Notes: a model not told the origin generated them from the sequence alone. Numbered from the stretch's first letter, positions 1 to 7,841 are shown. The stretch: DNA of 64,000 bases from Photobacterium gaetbulicola Gung47 (GCA_000940995.1 CP005974.1:3534001-3598000), one strand, 5' to 3'. Numbers and translations: made by a program.

Positions 1-513
1 GGTAAATTTCGGATATTGTTCAAAGTCTAAATAAGTATGATTATCAGGGATATCTTCTGCGCGGTTTTCAAGAAAAGCTTTGATCGATGCTTTGATGTCA
101 CTATGCTCCTCGCAACCTTCTTCAGCATAGTTGCCAAGCATACCAACATTAATTCCTACGACTAATGGTTTTTCGTTTTGCTTGCTTTTCGTAAAACGTC
201 CATCAAGCGTCTGAATTGCAGTCTGACTTCGATCAAAGCTGTGCGTTGCATCAAGGTGAAAATCACGTGTAGCTGCAAACTTTCTGCTATAACGAGTAAG
301 GATCTCTGACTTACCATCACCGCTACTACCACACAGAAAGATAATCTCACGGGGTTTAGCTGAAAGCAAAGCCTGATAAAAATCAGTCACTATATCCGTT
401 TTGATATAGATATATTCTTTATAAGTCGATAAATGATCGGTTTGTTCACGCTCTGTGCTGACTGCATAAGGTGAAGACTTAGATAATATGCTGAGGGCTT
501 GTGCAAAGTTCAA
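1..513 (-). CDS. dptF: DptF, phosphorothioation-dependent restriction protein (N-terminal part, cut by window edge)
   Basis: The minus-strand frame is open from 513 to the left edge (171 codons) and carries a Walker A loop, GSSGDGKSE, at about residue 58. Known of the family: DptF is an ATPase that works with DptG and DptH to attack DNA lacking the phosphorothioate marks made by DndA-E. The start is read as TTG at 513, because AGGGA lies 7 nt upstream and the residues after it (NFAQALSILSKSSPYAV) look like the family N-terminus; there is no in-frame ATG nearby. The rest of the operon should lie left of the window. The assignment is by recalled similarity of the N-terminus and P-loop region. 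Confidence 0.8.
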   Translation of the reverse strand, partial: MNFAQALSILSKSSPYAVSTEREQTDHLSTYKEYIYIKTDIVTDFYQALLSAKPREIIFLCGSSGDGKSEILTRYSRKFAATRDFHLDATHSFDRSQTAIQTLDGRFTKSKQNEKPLVVGINVGMLGNYAEEGCEEHSDIKASIKAFLENRAEDIPDNHTYLDFEQYPKFT

Positions 514-769
514 CTGTTCGTCCCTGGATAATAGACAATTGAATCCATAATACAGAATACTAATGTTCCTGTAATCTAAGATAAAAATTTCTGTTGACAA
601 GATAAGCTAAACCTCGTCATTGATCACATAAAATCACACATATACAAACCTGAAACCCAAACAGCAAAGTTATAGGGAAATGGTCAATGGAAATATTTTA
701 TGCAATCCATTTTTTTTCAAATACATATTACTTGAGTGCGAATACCTACTCCCAACTACAGGAGGCTCT

Positions 770-1246
770 ATGCACTCATCATCTCTCTCCAACTACCGGC
801 AAAGCTCACCCACCGAACTACGTGAAGTTCTTGAAACTGCAGCTTCTATGCTCGCAGCTAAATATGCTCGACACGGATCTTTCACGAACCCTGAAGTCAG
901 CAAGCAATACCTTCAAATGAAACTGGCTCATTATGACAAAGAAGTGTTCGGCGCCATGTTGCTCGATAACCAAAACCGGTTAATCACTTTTGAGGTGTTA
1001 TTCACCGGTACAATAGATGCAGCAAGCATCTACCCAAGAGAAGTCGTTAAAGTTGCTCTAGCAGCCAATGCCGCTGCTGTTATCTTTGGCCACAATCATC
1101 CCTCTGGTGTACCGGAACCCTCGCAATCTGACCGACGAATCACAACTCGTTTATCTGACGCATTAGCTTTAATCGATATCAGAGTGCTGGATCATATCGT
1201 CGTTGGTGAAAGTTGTGTTTCGTTTGCAGAAAGAGGTTGGTTATGA
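770..1246 (+). CDS. RadC/JAB-domain protein of genomic islands (YkfG/YeeS type)
   Basis: This 158-residue protein is a short RadC-family protein with the JAB/MPN metal-binding core: E75, the H108-x-H110-PSG motif and D121. Known of the family: short RadC copies are frequent cargo of integrative elements and prophages; their biochemical role is unsettled. The start at 770 is preferred over an in-frame ATG at 680 because GGAGG sits 4 nt upstream and the length then matches YkfG-type proteins. Its stop overlaps the start of the next gene (ATGA), so the two are likely translated together. Confidence 0.85.
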   Translation: MHSSSLSNYRQSSPTELREVLETAASMLAAKYARHGSFTNPEVSKQYLQMKLAHYDKEVFGAMLLDNQNRLITFEVLFTGTIDAASIYPREVVKVALAANAAAVIFGHNHPSGVPEPSQSDRRITTRLSDALALIDIRVLDHIVVGESCVSFAERGWL

Positions 1247-1737
1247 ATAAAACCATGCCTCATCCACTGCTAGTGGACTACCTAAACACGCTGATTAAAA
1301 AACTCGATATTCCTGGGTATGCATCTCGTGTTGCACTGAACTTTCGCATCAGCGAGTACTACCGTAGCCGCACTGGCTTTCCTCCGGTAGAAGTTCAGCT
1401 TGAAAGAGGACCATCTCACAGTTCACATTCAACGTGGCGAATCGTCTTCGTGACGAGTTTTTCCTATCCAACAGAAAATGCTTCTGAAGTCGACGTTGAA
1501 CTCTATTTCAACTTCCTTAGAGGCTGGTTCTATCAACCCGATGCTGAACGGTGCAATCTGCACCAACCCAAAGTCACCGCTCTGTACCAATCCTACGAAG
1601 TCGCTTTTCTTCGTCAACTTGCCCTCAACAGCTTCGACATCATCCAAGCCACAATTACCGCAATAGATCACGCTAAAGCCGCAACAGAGTTGCCATACAA
1701 AAAGGAGAAAAATAACTATGGACAAACCTACCACTAA
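1243..1737 (+). CDS. DUF2787 family protein, copy 1
   Basis: This 164-residue protein shows the DUF2787 pattern: a motif like VALNFR near residue 27, PPVEVQLER, and WRIVFVTSFSYP followed by an acidic stretch and YFNF. The function of the family is unknown; members occur mainly in Vibrionaceae and Alteromonadales mobile elements. The start at 1243 overlaps the stop of the RadC gene by 4 nt, and the 3' end overlaps the next DUF2787 gene by 20 nt, so the three genes form one operon. It is a divergent paralogue of the downstream copy. Confidence 0.75.
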   Translation: MNKTMPHPLLVDYLNTLIKKLDIPGYASRVALNFRISEYYRSRTGFPPVEVQLERGPSHSSHSTWRIVFVTSFSYPTENASEVDVELYFNFLRGWFYQPDAERCNLHQPKVTALYQSYEVAFLRQLALNSFDIIQATITAIDHAKAATELPYKKEKNNYGQTYH

Positions 1738-2161
1738 GAACAGCCTGAACTTTAAATCAAATCAGTTCCCTATCTCAGAAAAGCTATACCTTTCAATAGA
1801 GAATGCTGTAAATCAGACAACACCGAAAGAGCTTCCCAATGCCCTTACCATTAACTTCCGTGATACCACTTACAGCGCAGAAAACGGTGGCTTTCACCCC
1901 GTAGAGATCATGATTTGCCGAGATAGCGATAACTTGTGGGAAATTAGCTACATCACAGATTTTGCCTACAGCGGAGGGCCTTACCCAGAGTTAGGCATTG
2001 AGCTTGATTTCAATTTCAAGCACAACACTTTCCAGCAGATGTCTCTTGCTACGACCTTACTTAACACTCGAGATGTCATCGAGTTCTACCAAATATGGGA
2101 AAACAACTTTCTTAGTTACATCGCTATTGGTGCCTTTGACCAAGTAAAAGTATCCATGTAG
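1718..2161 (+). CDS. DUF2787 family protein, copy 2
   Basis: This 147-residue protein is closer to the family consensus than copy 1, with ALTINFRDTTYSAENGGFHP, VEIMICRD, WEISYITDFAYSGG and LDFNF motifs. A good ribosome-binding site (AAGGAG) precedes the ATG inside the end of copy 1. Only 3 nt separate its stop from the 3' end of the group II intron, so the intron sits at the very end of this operon and leaves the protein intact. Function unknown. Confidence 0.8.
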   Translation: MDKPTTKNSLNFKSNQFPISEKLYLSIENAVNQTTPKELPNALTINFRDTTYSAENGGFHPVEIMICRDSDNLWEISYITDFAYSGGPYPELGIELDFNFKHNTFQQMSLATTLLNTRDVIEFYQIWENNFLSYIAIGAFDQVKVSM

Positions 2162-2164
2162 CAA

Positions 2165-4053
2165 ATCGAGTAGGAGGAGGCCTCGCGGCCTCCGTCCTCT
2201 CACACCACCGTACAAGCGTGGGTCGCATACGGCGGTTCCGAATATATTTTCAGTGACTCGTACCCATCTCGCAATGAGTACATGCCCATCTCCTTGAACC
2301 GTTTCGTTGACATGGCCTGATTGAGCTGTGGCGATAAAGCCAAGTGCCACCATCCTTTCTCTGACATCGCTAGCTTCCACGCATTGCGTTCGCTTACGCC
2401 CTCTTGGCGTAACCATGACGCTATACTGTGTCTGCGTTTGCGCTGCTTGAGTCGATAGCACCGTAGGCGCCGCCTTATCCATTCATCTAAGCGCTGCATC
2501 GCGCTTTTCCGTATGGCAAGCTTGAAGTAGTGTTGCCATCCTCTTAGGTATTGAGTGAGTTCGACTATTACTGTCTTCAACTCTCGCCCTCGATTCCGCT
2601 TCGTTATTTGACGCACTCGCTTCTTCATATGAGTTTGTGCTCTCTTCGAGATATGGATAATTCCACCTCGTTGGAAGCGATGGCCTAGGTAAGTCCGCTC
2701 TGTCACTCTTGTTGCCGCACTTTTCTCACGGTTGACCGTGAGTTTCAGTTTCTGCTCCAAGAACTCCGTTATTGAGGCTTTTACTCGGTTCGCGGCTTCC
2801 TCACTGCCCACGTAGATTTGGCAGTCATCTGCATATCGGCAGAACTTATGCCCTCTTCGCTCAAGCTCTTTATCCAACTCATCTAATACGATATTTGATA
2901 GCAGCGGAGATAATGGTCCACCCTGTGGTGTCCCTCGTTGCCTCTGCTCGGCTAACCCGTTTCGCATTATGCCTGCCTGTAGGTATGACCTGACCAGCTT
3001 CAGTACCCGTTTGTCCGTGATATCCTCCGATAGCCTGTGCATCAGTCTATCGTGGTTCACGGTATCGAAGTATTTCGCTAGGTCAATATCGACTACATAA
3101 CCCCGCCCCTCCCTGATGTAGTGGCTTGCTGCCGCCAATGCATGGTGGGCACTACGGTTGGGCCTGAACCCGTAACTACTGTGGGAGAACTTCGGTTCAT
3201 AGATATCTGTCAGTACTGAGGTGATAGCCTGTTGGACTATCCTATCAAGTACTGTTGGGATACCTAGTTGCCTAACTCCCCCGCTAGGTTTAGGGATTTC
3301 TACACCCAGAACTGGTTGGGGTTGATAGCTCCCATCCAGAAGGCTCTGGCGGAGCGCTTGCCCATTTGAAGACTGCCGAAGCATCGAGATAGTCGCTGTT
3401 ATATCGAGTTTATCGACACCAGCACACCCTTTGTTCTTCTTCACTCTTCTCAGGGCTTGGTTCAGATTCGTTGATGAACAGATCTGCTCCATCAACTGAG
3501 TTGAGGTCACCAAGACTCGTCCTCCTGTCTACGCCGATCATGCTTGTCATTCTTCGTGGCCATGAGCGTCACTTGCGGTGTTGCCCATTGGTACGTAGAG
3601 ATTTTGATCATCTTGCTATGACTCCACATGATTGAGTGTCTAGTGACTGCTTCTTGATATATTCAGTTCCGGCCTTCCCTTGGGTTGTACTTCCCCAAGG
3701 TACTATGCCTTCTGCTGACTTCTTATTTCCCATCACACAGCATCACTGCTGCATTAGTCTCGCCCGAGACAGGTAATAAGATCTCCCGAGGTAAGACGTT
3801 GTTCTTTCCCTTGGCTGTGCCTGATTTACCCGTACACACTTCCCGTCGAGGCATTGGGCTATTCTATATGTTGCTAGGTTACCCAAGTTGTACTGGCCTA
3901 CTATCAGATTTCTGTTCGTCACAACCAAGTTTTGCCGTTTGCTTCCTTCAGATCCCACCTCACGGTGGGCACCCTTGCATAGGCTAACGGTTCTCGCTCG
4001 ACTGAGCCCGTAGAGGACTTTCACCTCCTAGAACAACGCCATGCTCGGCGCAC
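2165..4053 (-). mobile_element. Complete group II intron with reverse transcriptase ORF
   Basis: The element is about 1.89 kb on the minus strand. Its 5' end reads GUGCGCC from 4053, the standard group II start. Near the 3' end there is a 33-nt domain V-like hairpin (2204-2236, 9-bp basal stem), followed by a domain VI-like stem-loop (2176-2193, GGAGGCC with loop) and a terminal ...CUCGAU at 2165. The ORF's last codons overlap domain V. About 540 nt between the 5' end and the ORF would hold domains I-IV. The 5' exon contains a 9-bp hairpin only 4 nt before the splice site, as expected for group IIC introns, which insert next to terminator or attC hairpins. The exact class is not certain. Confidence 0.85.
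2200..3513 (-). CDS. ltrA: Group II intron reverse transcriptase/maturase (LtrA type)
   Basis: The 437-residue protein has a full reverse-transcriptase domain: SYGFRPNRSAHHAL, VVDIDLAKYFDTVNHD, QGGPLSPLLSNIVLDELD and the catalytic YADD (CRYADDCQIY), followed by a maturase (domain X) region with YLRGWQHYF. No C-terminal HNH endonuclease is seen, which fits ORFs of class C introns that target hairpins. The start appears to be TTG at 3513 (or GTG at 3510), with AGGAGG 7 nt upstream of the TTG. The frame is intact, so the intron could be mobile. It splices and reverse-transcribes its host intron RNA. Confidence 0.9.
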   Translation of the reverse strand: MVTSTQLMEQICSSTNLNQALRRVKKNKGCAGVDKLDITATISMLRQSSNGQALRQSLLDGSYQPQPVLGVEIPKPSGGVRQLGIPTVLDRIVQQAITSVLTDIYEPKFSHSSYGFRPNRSAHHALAAASHYIREGRGYVVDIDLAKYFDTVNHDRLMHRLSEDITDKRVLKLVRSYLQAGIMRNGLAEQRQRGTPQGGPLSPLLSNIVLDELDKELERRGHKFCRYADDCQIYVGSEEAANRVKASITEFLEQKLKLTVNREKSAATRVTERTYLGHRFQRGGIIHISKRAQTHMKKRVRQITKRNRGRELKTVIVELTQYLRGWQHYFKLAIRKSAMQRLDEWIRRRLRCYRLKQRKRRHSIASWLRQEGVSERNAWKLAMSEKGWWHLALSPQLNQAMSTKRFKEMGMYSLRDGYESLKIYSEPPYATHACTVV

Positions 4054-4057
4054 AACG

Positions 4058-4086
4058 AAGTTCCCATTTTGGTATTTTGGGAACTT
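4058..4086. repeat. 9-bp inverted repeat (hairpin) at the intron insertion site
   Basis: AAGTTCCCA and TGGGAACTT are separated by 11 nt. Without the intron the hairpin would begin about 8 nt after the stop codon of the second DUF2787 gene, so it is a plausible terminator of that operon, although its T-run is poor. On the intron's strand the hairpin ends 4 nt before the 5' splice site. Confidence 0.7.
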
Positions 4087-4175
4087 GCCATCCCTTGTGT
4101 AGTAAGGACTCTTTCTTCTTGCTGGTTTTGAGGTACCCATAACTTGCATTCTCACCGAAAAAAGGAACCAGCCTT

Positions 4176-4736
4176 ATGGCAGAAGTTCAAGCGGTGAAAA
4201 GCCGCGATACCATTCAACTCATCAGTCACCTGCTAGAAATACGGCACAGTCAGCAAATGGCAGACATCTGGAATGTCGGATTAAATCTAGCGCTGCGGAT
4301 ATCTGATTTGCTTGCTATTAAGTTTAGCGATATCGACGAAGATAAACTGACTATCCATGAATCAAAAACTGGTAAGAAAGCCCAAATCATTCTCAATCCC
4401 AAAAGCTTAAGCATCATTCATCGTATCCAACAGGAGAATCCACATCATATTTACTTGTTTCAATCCTATCGTAACCAACAAGCCATCAACAGTCCGGCCA
4501 AACCTTTGAGTCGTCGTGCAGTCAGTAAAGCATTTGCATCTATTGGAGAGGAGATAAAGCTTTCCCTGGGTACTCACTCAATGCGAAAGACCCGCGGTTA
4601 CCACCTGTATCAAAGCACCAAAGATATTGGCAGGGTCATGCGAATGCTTCGGCACAGCTCTGAAGGTGTGACACTCCGCTACATCGGTATCACCCAAGAC
4701 GATATTGACAGTGATTTTAGAGAACTAGTGCTATGA
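4176..4736 (+). CDS. Short tyrosine recombinase/integrase
   Basis: The 186-residue protein is a catalytic domain only, with no arm-binding or core-binding N-terminal domain. All six catalytic positions of the tyrosine recombinase family can be picked out: R41 (ALRISDLL), K64, H134-x-x-R137 (THSMRKTR), H160 (LRHSS) and the nucleophile Y169. It probably catalyses integration or excision, or resolves dimers of the surrounding island. AAGGAAC lies upstream of the ATG, and its stop overlaps the start of the AlpA-like gene (ATGA), which suggests coordinated expression of recombinase and directionality/regulatory factor. Confidence 0.88.
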   Translation: MAEVQAVKSRDTIQLISHLLEIRHSQQMADIWNVGLNLALRISDLLAIKFSDIDEDKLTIHESKTGKKAQIILNPKSLSIIHRIQQENPHHIYLFQSYRNQQAINSPAKPLSRRAVSKAFASIGEEIKLSLGTHSMRKTRGYHLYQSTKDIGRVMRMLRHSSEGVTLRYIGITQDDIDSDFRELVL

Positions 4737-4966
4737 GAAATGACATTATGAATATCGATATACTTCCACCAGCAAGTCGGCTTATCCGGATAAAAGAAGT
4801 ACTCGCAGTAACTGGCCTATCACGCTCAAGCTTATACAAGCAAATAAGCGAAGGTCGATTCCCCACTTCAGTCTCACTAGGGGAACGCTCTGTGGCCTGG
4901 ATTGAGAGTGAGGTCCAAGGTTGGATAGGTGACAAAATATCAATAAGAGATAACGCGATTAACTAA
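4733..4966 (+). CDS. AlpA-family transcriptional regulator/excisionase, copy 1
   Basis: The 77-residue protein has the AlpA/MerR-like helix-turn-helix: LIRIKEVLAVTGLSRSSLYK, then FPTSVSLGERSVAWIESEV. Known of the family: AlpA of CP4-57 activates the island's integrase and promotes excision. The start overlaps the integrase stop; an internal ATG at 4748 is an alternative start. Because it follows the recombinase directly it is the natural candidate for the control factor of that enzyme. Confidence 0.85.
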   Translation: MRNDIMNIDILPPASRLIRIKEVLAVTGLSRSSLYKQISEGRFPTSVSLGERSVAWIESEVQGWIGDKISIRDNAIN

Positions 4967-5024
4967 CAAGGCATAAGGACGGTACCCATTAGTACCGTCC
5001 AATAATGTTAGAGATAATAAATAG

Positions 5025-5270
5025 TTACAACGATATACAACCATACCCAATATCATCAGCAGCTACATCAGTACAAGTAAAAGATGTACGTGAAGATATC
5101 CGGTCCTCAATCCATTGAATGACTTCTTCTTCAACCCAAGCGACTGAACGCTCGCCAAGTGATATGCTATTTGGAAAGCTGTTTTCACTCATTTTTTTAT
5201 AGATATTAGAACGACTTAATGCTGTTAGGTGCATTACTTCTTTCAACTTAATTAATCTAACTGAGTTCAT
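5025..5270 (-). CDS. AlpA-family transcriptional regulator, copy 2
   Basis: The 81-residue protein repeats the AlpA plan (LIKLKEVMHLTALSRSNIYK, SISLGERSVAWVEEEV) and differs from copy 1 in a longer C-terminal tail containing a cysteine and several acidic residues. It is encoded opposite to copy 1, end to end with a 58-nt gap. AGGA precedes the ATG at 5270. Two convergent AlpA paralogues could regulate different promoters of the element, copy 1 the recombinase and copy 2 the genes to its right; that division is inference. Confidence 0.82.
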   Translation of the reverse strand: MNSVRLIKLKEVMHLTALSRSNIYKKMSENSFPNSISLGERSVAWVEEEVIQWIEDRISSRTSFTCTDVAADDIGYGCISL

Positions 5271-5369
5271 TTAAAATTCCTTGCTTAGTTATTCCTCATA
5301 TTTTTCACCAAACCCTTTAAAAAACAATTCAGCTTACTTTCCAATTATTTTCAACCACATATTACTAAC

Positions 5370-5393
5370 TTGCATATGGATAACCATGTGCAA
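5370..5393. promoter_or_regulatory. Near-perfect inverted repeat upstream of the tiny ORFs
   Basis: TTGCATATGG and CCATGTGCAA are complementary at 9 of 10 positions with a 4-nt spacer. The repeat lies 28 nt before the first tiny ORF and about 100 nt upstream of the alpA copy 2 start. It could be an operator for an AlpA protein, or a hairpin used in replication of the element; the sequence alone cannot decide. Confidence 0.5.
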
Positions 5394-5421
5394 AACATCA
5401 CTTAAGTAAGGAGATGAAAAT

Positions 5422-5514
5422 ATGCCATTTGCATTCATCGCAGGCTTTGTTGTCGGCGTTAGCGTGTATTACGTAACAAAGGAGGCATCTAATGCTATCG
5501 ATTATTCTAGCTAA
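5422..5514 (+). CDS. Tiny hydrophobic protein, 30 residues (one membrane segment)
   Basis: The ORF starts with an ATG preceded by AAGGAG (9 nt spacing). It encodes an uninterrupted hydrophobic segment (PFAFIAGFVVGVSVYYV, residues 2-18) followed by a short polar tail ending in SS. It overlaps the next tiny ORF by 23 nt. Size, order of segments and coupling recall the minor coat proteins pVII and pIX of filamentous phages, and an inovirus-Gp2-family gene lies next door, but no sequence-level homology is claimed. It could also be a toxin-like or regulatory membrane peptide. Not recognised as a named family. Confidence 0.5.
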   Translation: MPFAFIAGFVVGVSVYYVTKEASNAIDYSS

Positions 5515-5584
5515 GCCCGCAACAGAGCTATTTTTAGCTGGTGTTATTGCTGGTTATTCTTGGGCAAAAGAGAATGATGCTTAA
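5492..5584 (+). CDS. Tiny hydrophobic protein, 30 residues, overlapping the preceding one
   Basis: A strong ribosome-binding site (AAAGGAGG) lies inside the preceding ORF, 7 nt before the ATG. The peptide has a hydrophobic stretch (about residues 12-22, LFLAGVIAGYSW) and a charged end, KENDA. The 23-nt overlap in a different frame suggests translational coupling. A good terminator hairpin follows about 20 nt after its stop, so the two tiny ORFs look like a complete small transcription unit. Function unknown. Confidence 0.5.
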   Translation: MLSIILAKPATELFLAGVIAGYSWAKENDA

Positions 5585-5605
5585 AGGAGTTACTTTTTAA
5601 CGATT

Positions 5606-5632
5606 AAGGCATGGTTAGCCATGCCTTTTTTT
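5606..5632 (+). terminator. Rho-independent terminator after the tiny ORFs
   Basis: AAGGCATGG and CCATGCCTT form a 9-bp stem with a 4-nt loop (TTAG), followed by a run of seven T on the plus strand. The stop codon of the opposing Gp2 gene lies in the loop. Confidence 0.8.
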
Positions 5633-6268
5633 AGCTAAACTAGCACCAAAATTTCTTCGGCCTTTCTCTAAGCGTTTAGTTTTTTCTTTCGCCAAGTAAC
5701 TAGCCATATCAAGAAGGTTTCTATAAGCAAAATCAAAACCAATTTCATTATAAATCAGGTAGTTACTTTGTTTTGTGGCAAAGTGAACCAGGCTGGAAAA
5801 ATCTAATGGATCAACACTCAGCGCGCTACACCAAGCTTTTCTTATTTTATTCGCTAAGTTCTTACCCTCATAGTCATAACTACCTAACGTGTGATACCTA
5901 TCCTTGTTGAACAAAATAAGAACATGATAGTGCTCATTATTATTAATATCACCAAATTCTCTAACCCACACATAACTCATACCACTACAATGAACTCTTT
6001 TCCCTTGTTTTATTTTTTGCTGTTCCTCATGCTTTATCTGAGCCTTTAATGAAGGAAAAAATCTCTTCATCACTTCAGGTTCTGAATTATAAAGACCTGT
6101 TATAGCATCATCATAAAAATCATTACCTATATTTCTTAATATTGCTGGATATCGTAAATCAAACCTAACCCAAAAGGTTCTTGGGTATATCGAAAGGTGG
6201 TTATCTACTACACCTTTAATTCTTGTTAAGTAGTTTTGATTGTATTCATAATTTGTTTTCATCATCAT
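5615..6268 (-). CDS. Inovirus Gp2 / YagK-YfjJ family protein (replication-initiator-like)
   Basis: The 217-residue protein matches the family PF11726 pattern as I know it: a mid-protein H113-Y-H115 pair in NEHYHVLILFNKD, and a C-terminal MASYLAKEKTK...RNFGAS block. The His-x-His and the YLAK tyrosine (Y191) resemble HUH-type rolling-circle replication proteins, which is the usual interpretation of the family. The same family is found in E. coli CP4 islands together with AlpA. The gene converges on the tiny ORFs; the start may be any of three consecutive ATGs at 6268. Confidence 0.75.
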   Translation of the reverse strand: MMMKTNYEYNQNYLTRIKGVVDNHLSIYPRTFWVRFDLRYPAILRNIGNDFYDDAITGLYNSEPEVMKRFFPSLKAQIKHEEQQKIKQGKRVHCSGMSYVWVREFGDINNNEHYHVLILFNKDRYHTLGSYDYEGKNLANKIRKAWCSALSVDPLDFSSLVHFATKQSNYLIYNEIGFDFAYRNLLDMASYLAKEKTKRLEKGRRNFGASLAKKRHG

Positions 6269-6464
6269 TCCTCTTTGTTGGTCTCATAAGTAAAGGGAAA
6301 TGATTAATTATTTAATATATATAATACTAATCCGACACATCACTTGTAACATGTCAGCCTGATTAAACCAGATAATTCCAAAGAAACAATAAGGAAAATC
6401 GTGAAGCCAAACAAATATATCACTCTGAAGTTATAAATAACCAATGATAACAGATTAACAAAAC

Positions 6465-7841
6465 CTAACCTTCAGAATAATTCTCATAGTAGCTAAAATA
6501 ATAATCTTTACGGTCAGAATTGGAGTCATTGACATAAAACACCAACTCTGGAAATAAACCGATAAGAGATATATCATTGCCTGTAAGCTTAACTCTTCTT
6601 TTTTCCTTTTCAGTATTATTAATCAACATTTGAGCCAACATACTGCTTAGTGGCAAAATAATATCAATTAATAGTTTTTTTTGGTTAAAAGAGATAGGTA
6701 AATGTCTAATATTTCTTTCAACCATAGTGCGTAATTCACTACATTCAATATAATCATAGGGATGACTAGGGTTTACCGTTTTAGACATTGATAATATTTT
6801 GATTGCAGTACAGCAGACCACGAGTTCAAGCGTATCAAGAAGTGCATTTTTCTCAAGCTTACTCCATAGTGTGACGCCTTTCTCTATTACATTGAGTAAT
6901 GGTGTTCTAACCTTTTCTGGAGCAGATAAAAAAGATTTGCATAAAATATCCTTTACTTCTTCCTCGTTCAATTCCAGATCATTCACTCCATTTACTCTAA
7001 GCTTTTTGAACGTATTATCCTTCAAGGATGTTTCTATCTCTTTTCTACGAGAGAGTACAGATACAACTTGGATCTCTGTCAGCCTTTTACCATGAATAAT
7101 AAGCGGATAGCCTGATAACGCGGTATGTATTATAGGTAAATATGCCCAAGCTTGTTTATCAGAAGAAGGCCTCTCCTTTTCTCTTTTCAAAGCAAAAAGG
7201 TAACCTTTAGCTTCTAATTTTAACAGGTTTGGAGAAATATTACGGCGTGGTATTCCAGTCAACCTAGATAGATCGAAATTTTGAAACTCAGTAATTGGGC
7301 CAAAGTCATCTTCTACAGCCAACACTGCCAACATTAACATTCGTTGAGAGACTGTTAGCTTCCTTCCCTTCCCCGCTCGTTGGTTAAACAACAAATCCCT
7401 AACAGCAGTATTCAGCCCCTTCGTGATGAAATCAACTCCTTCAGAGTAATTGATTAACCTGTATTCGAATGAGTTTGCTCCAAGACTCGTTTTCACCTTC
7501 GAACGTGTTAGCAGGTTCTTCGTTTCAAGCTCTTCAACAGCCTTCAGGAAGGTTTTATCACAGAGCCCTAATCGACTACATAGAACTTTTACACTCCCTC
7601 GTACAAAGCGCTCACTGCTCTCAAATGATAAGTAAACCATACCTAACCATAACAACCTACTGGAAGGTGAAAGCCGCACTTTCAGTGAACTTATATGTTC
7701 ATGCAGCCATTCTAGTTTGATCAGTGTTTCACTTCTAAAATTTGACAAAATTCGCCACTCTGACAGTGATTTTTTACGATGAATTATTGTATAACATATT
7801 TTATATGCAATTTGATAGGTATCTAGGAATGAGAAAGTCAT
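6465..7841 (-). CDS. Tandem winged-helix DNA-binding protein of unknown function
   Basis: The protein is up to 458 residues. Two helix-turn-helix regions can be seen: about residues 80-115 (SVKVLCSRLGLCDKTFLKAV) and 190-225 (LSRLTGIPRRNISPNLLKLE), each followed by a basic wing-like segment. The C-terminal half (about 260-458) has no recognised motif. Tandem winged helices are typical of plasmid replication initiators, but also of regulators, so a Rep role is only a possibility. The annotated start overlaps the divergent gene by 13 nt; a TTG at 7748 (codon 32) is a plausible real start because the first 31 codons cover the likely promoter of the divergent gene. Confidence 0.6.
   Translation of the reverse strand: MTFSFLDTYQIAYKICYTIIHRKKSLSEWRILSNFRSETLIKLEWLHEHISSLKVRLSPSSRLLWLGMVYLSFESSERFVRGSVKVLCSRLGLCDKTFLKAVEELETKNLLTRSKVKTSLGANSFEYRLINYSEGVDFITKGLNTAVRDLLFNQRAGKGRKLTVSQRMLMLAVLAVEDDFGPITEFQNFDLSRLTGIPRRNISPNLLKLEAKGYLFALKREKERPSSDKQAWAYLPIIHTALSGYPLIIHGKRLTEIQVVSVLSRRKEIETSLKDNTFKKLRVNGVNDLELNEEEVKDILCKSFLSAPEKVRTPLLNVIEKGVTLWSKLEKNALLDTLELVVCCTAIKILSMSKTVNPSHPYDYIECSELRTMVERNIRHLPISFNQKKLLIDIILPLSSMLAQMLINNTEKEKRRVKLTGNDISLIGLFPELVFYVNDSNSDRKDYYFSYYENYSEG

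Noticed and set aside
680..769. N-terminal extension of the RadC protein to ATG 680
   Set aside because: No ribosome-binding site at 680, while GGAGG lies just before ATG 770 and the family length fits the shorter protein.
3685..4024. Short ORFs between the intron 5' end and the RT gene
   Set aside because: They fall in the structured RNA domains of the group II intron and lack ribosome-binding sites.
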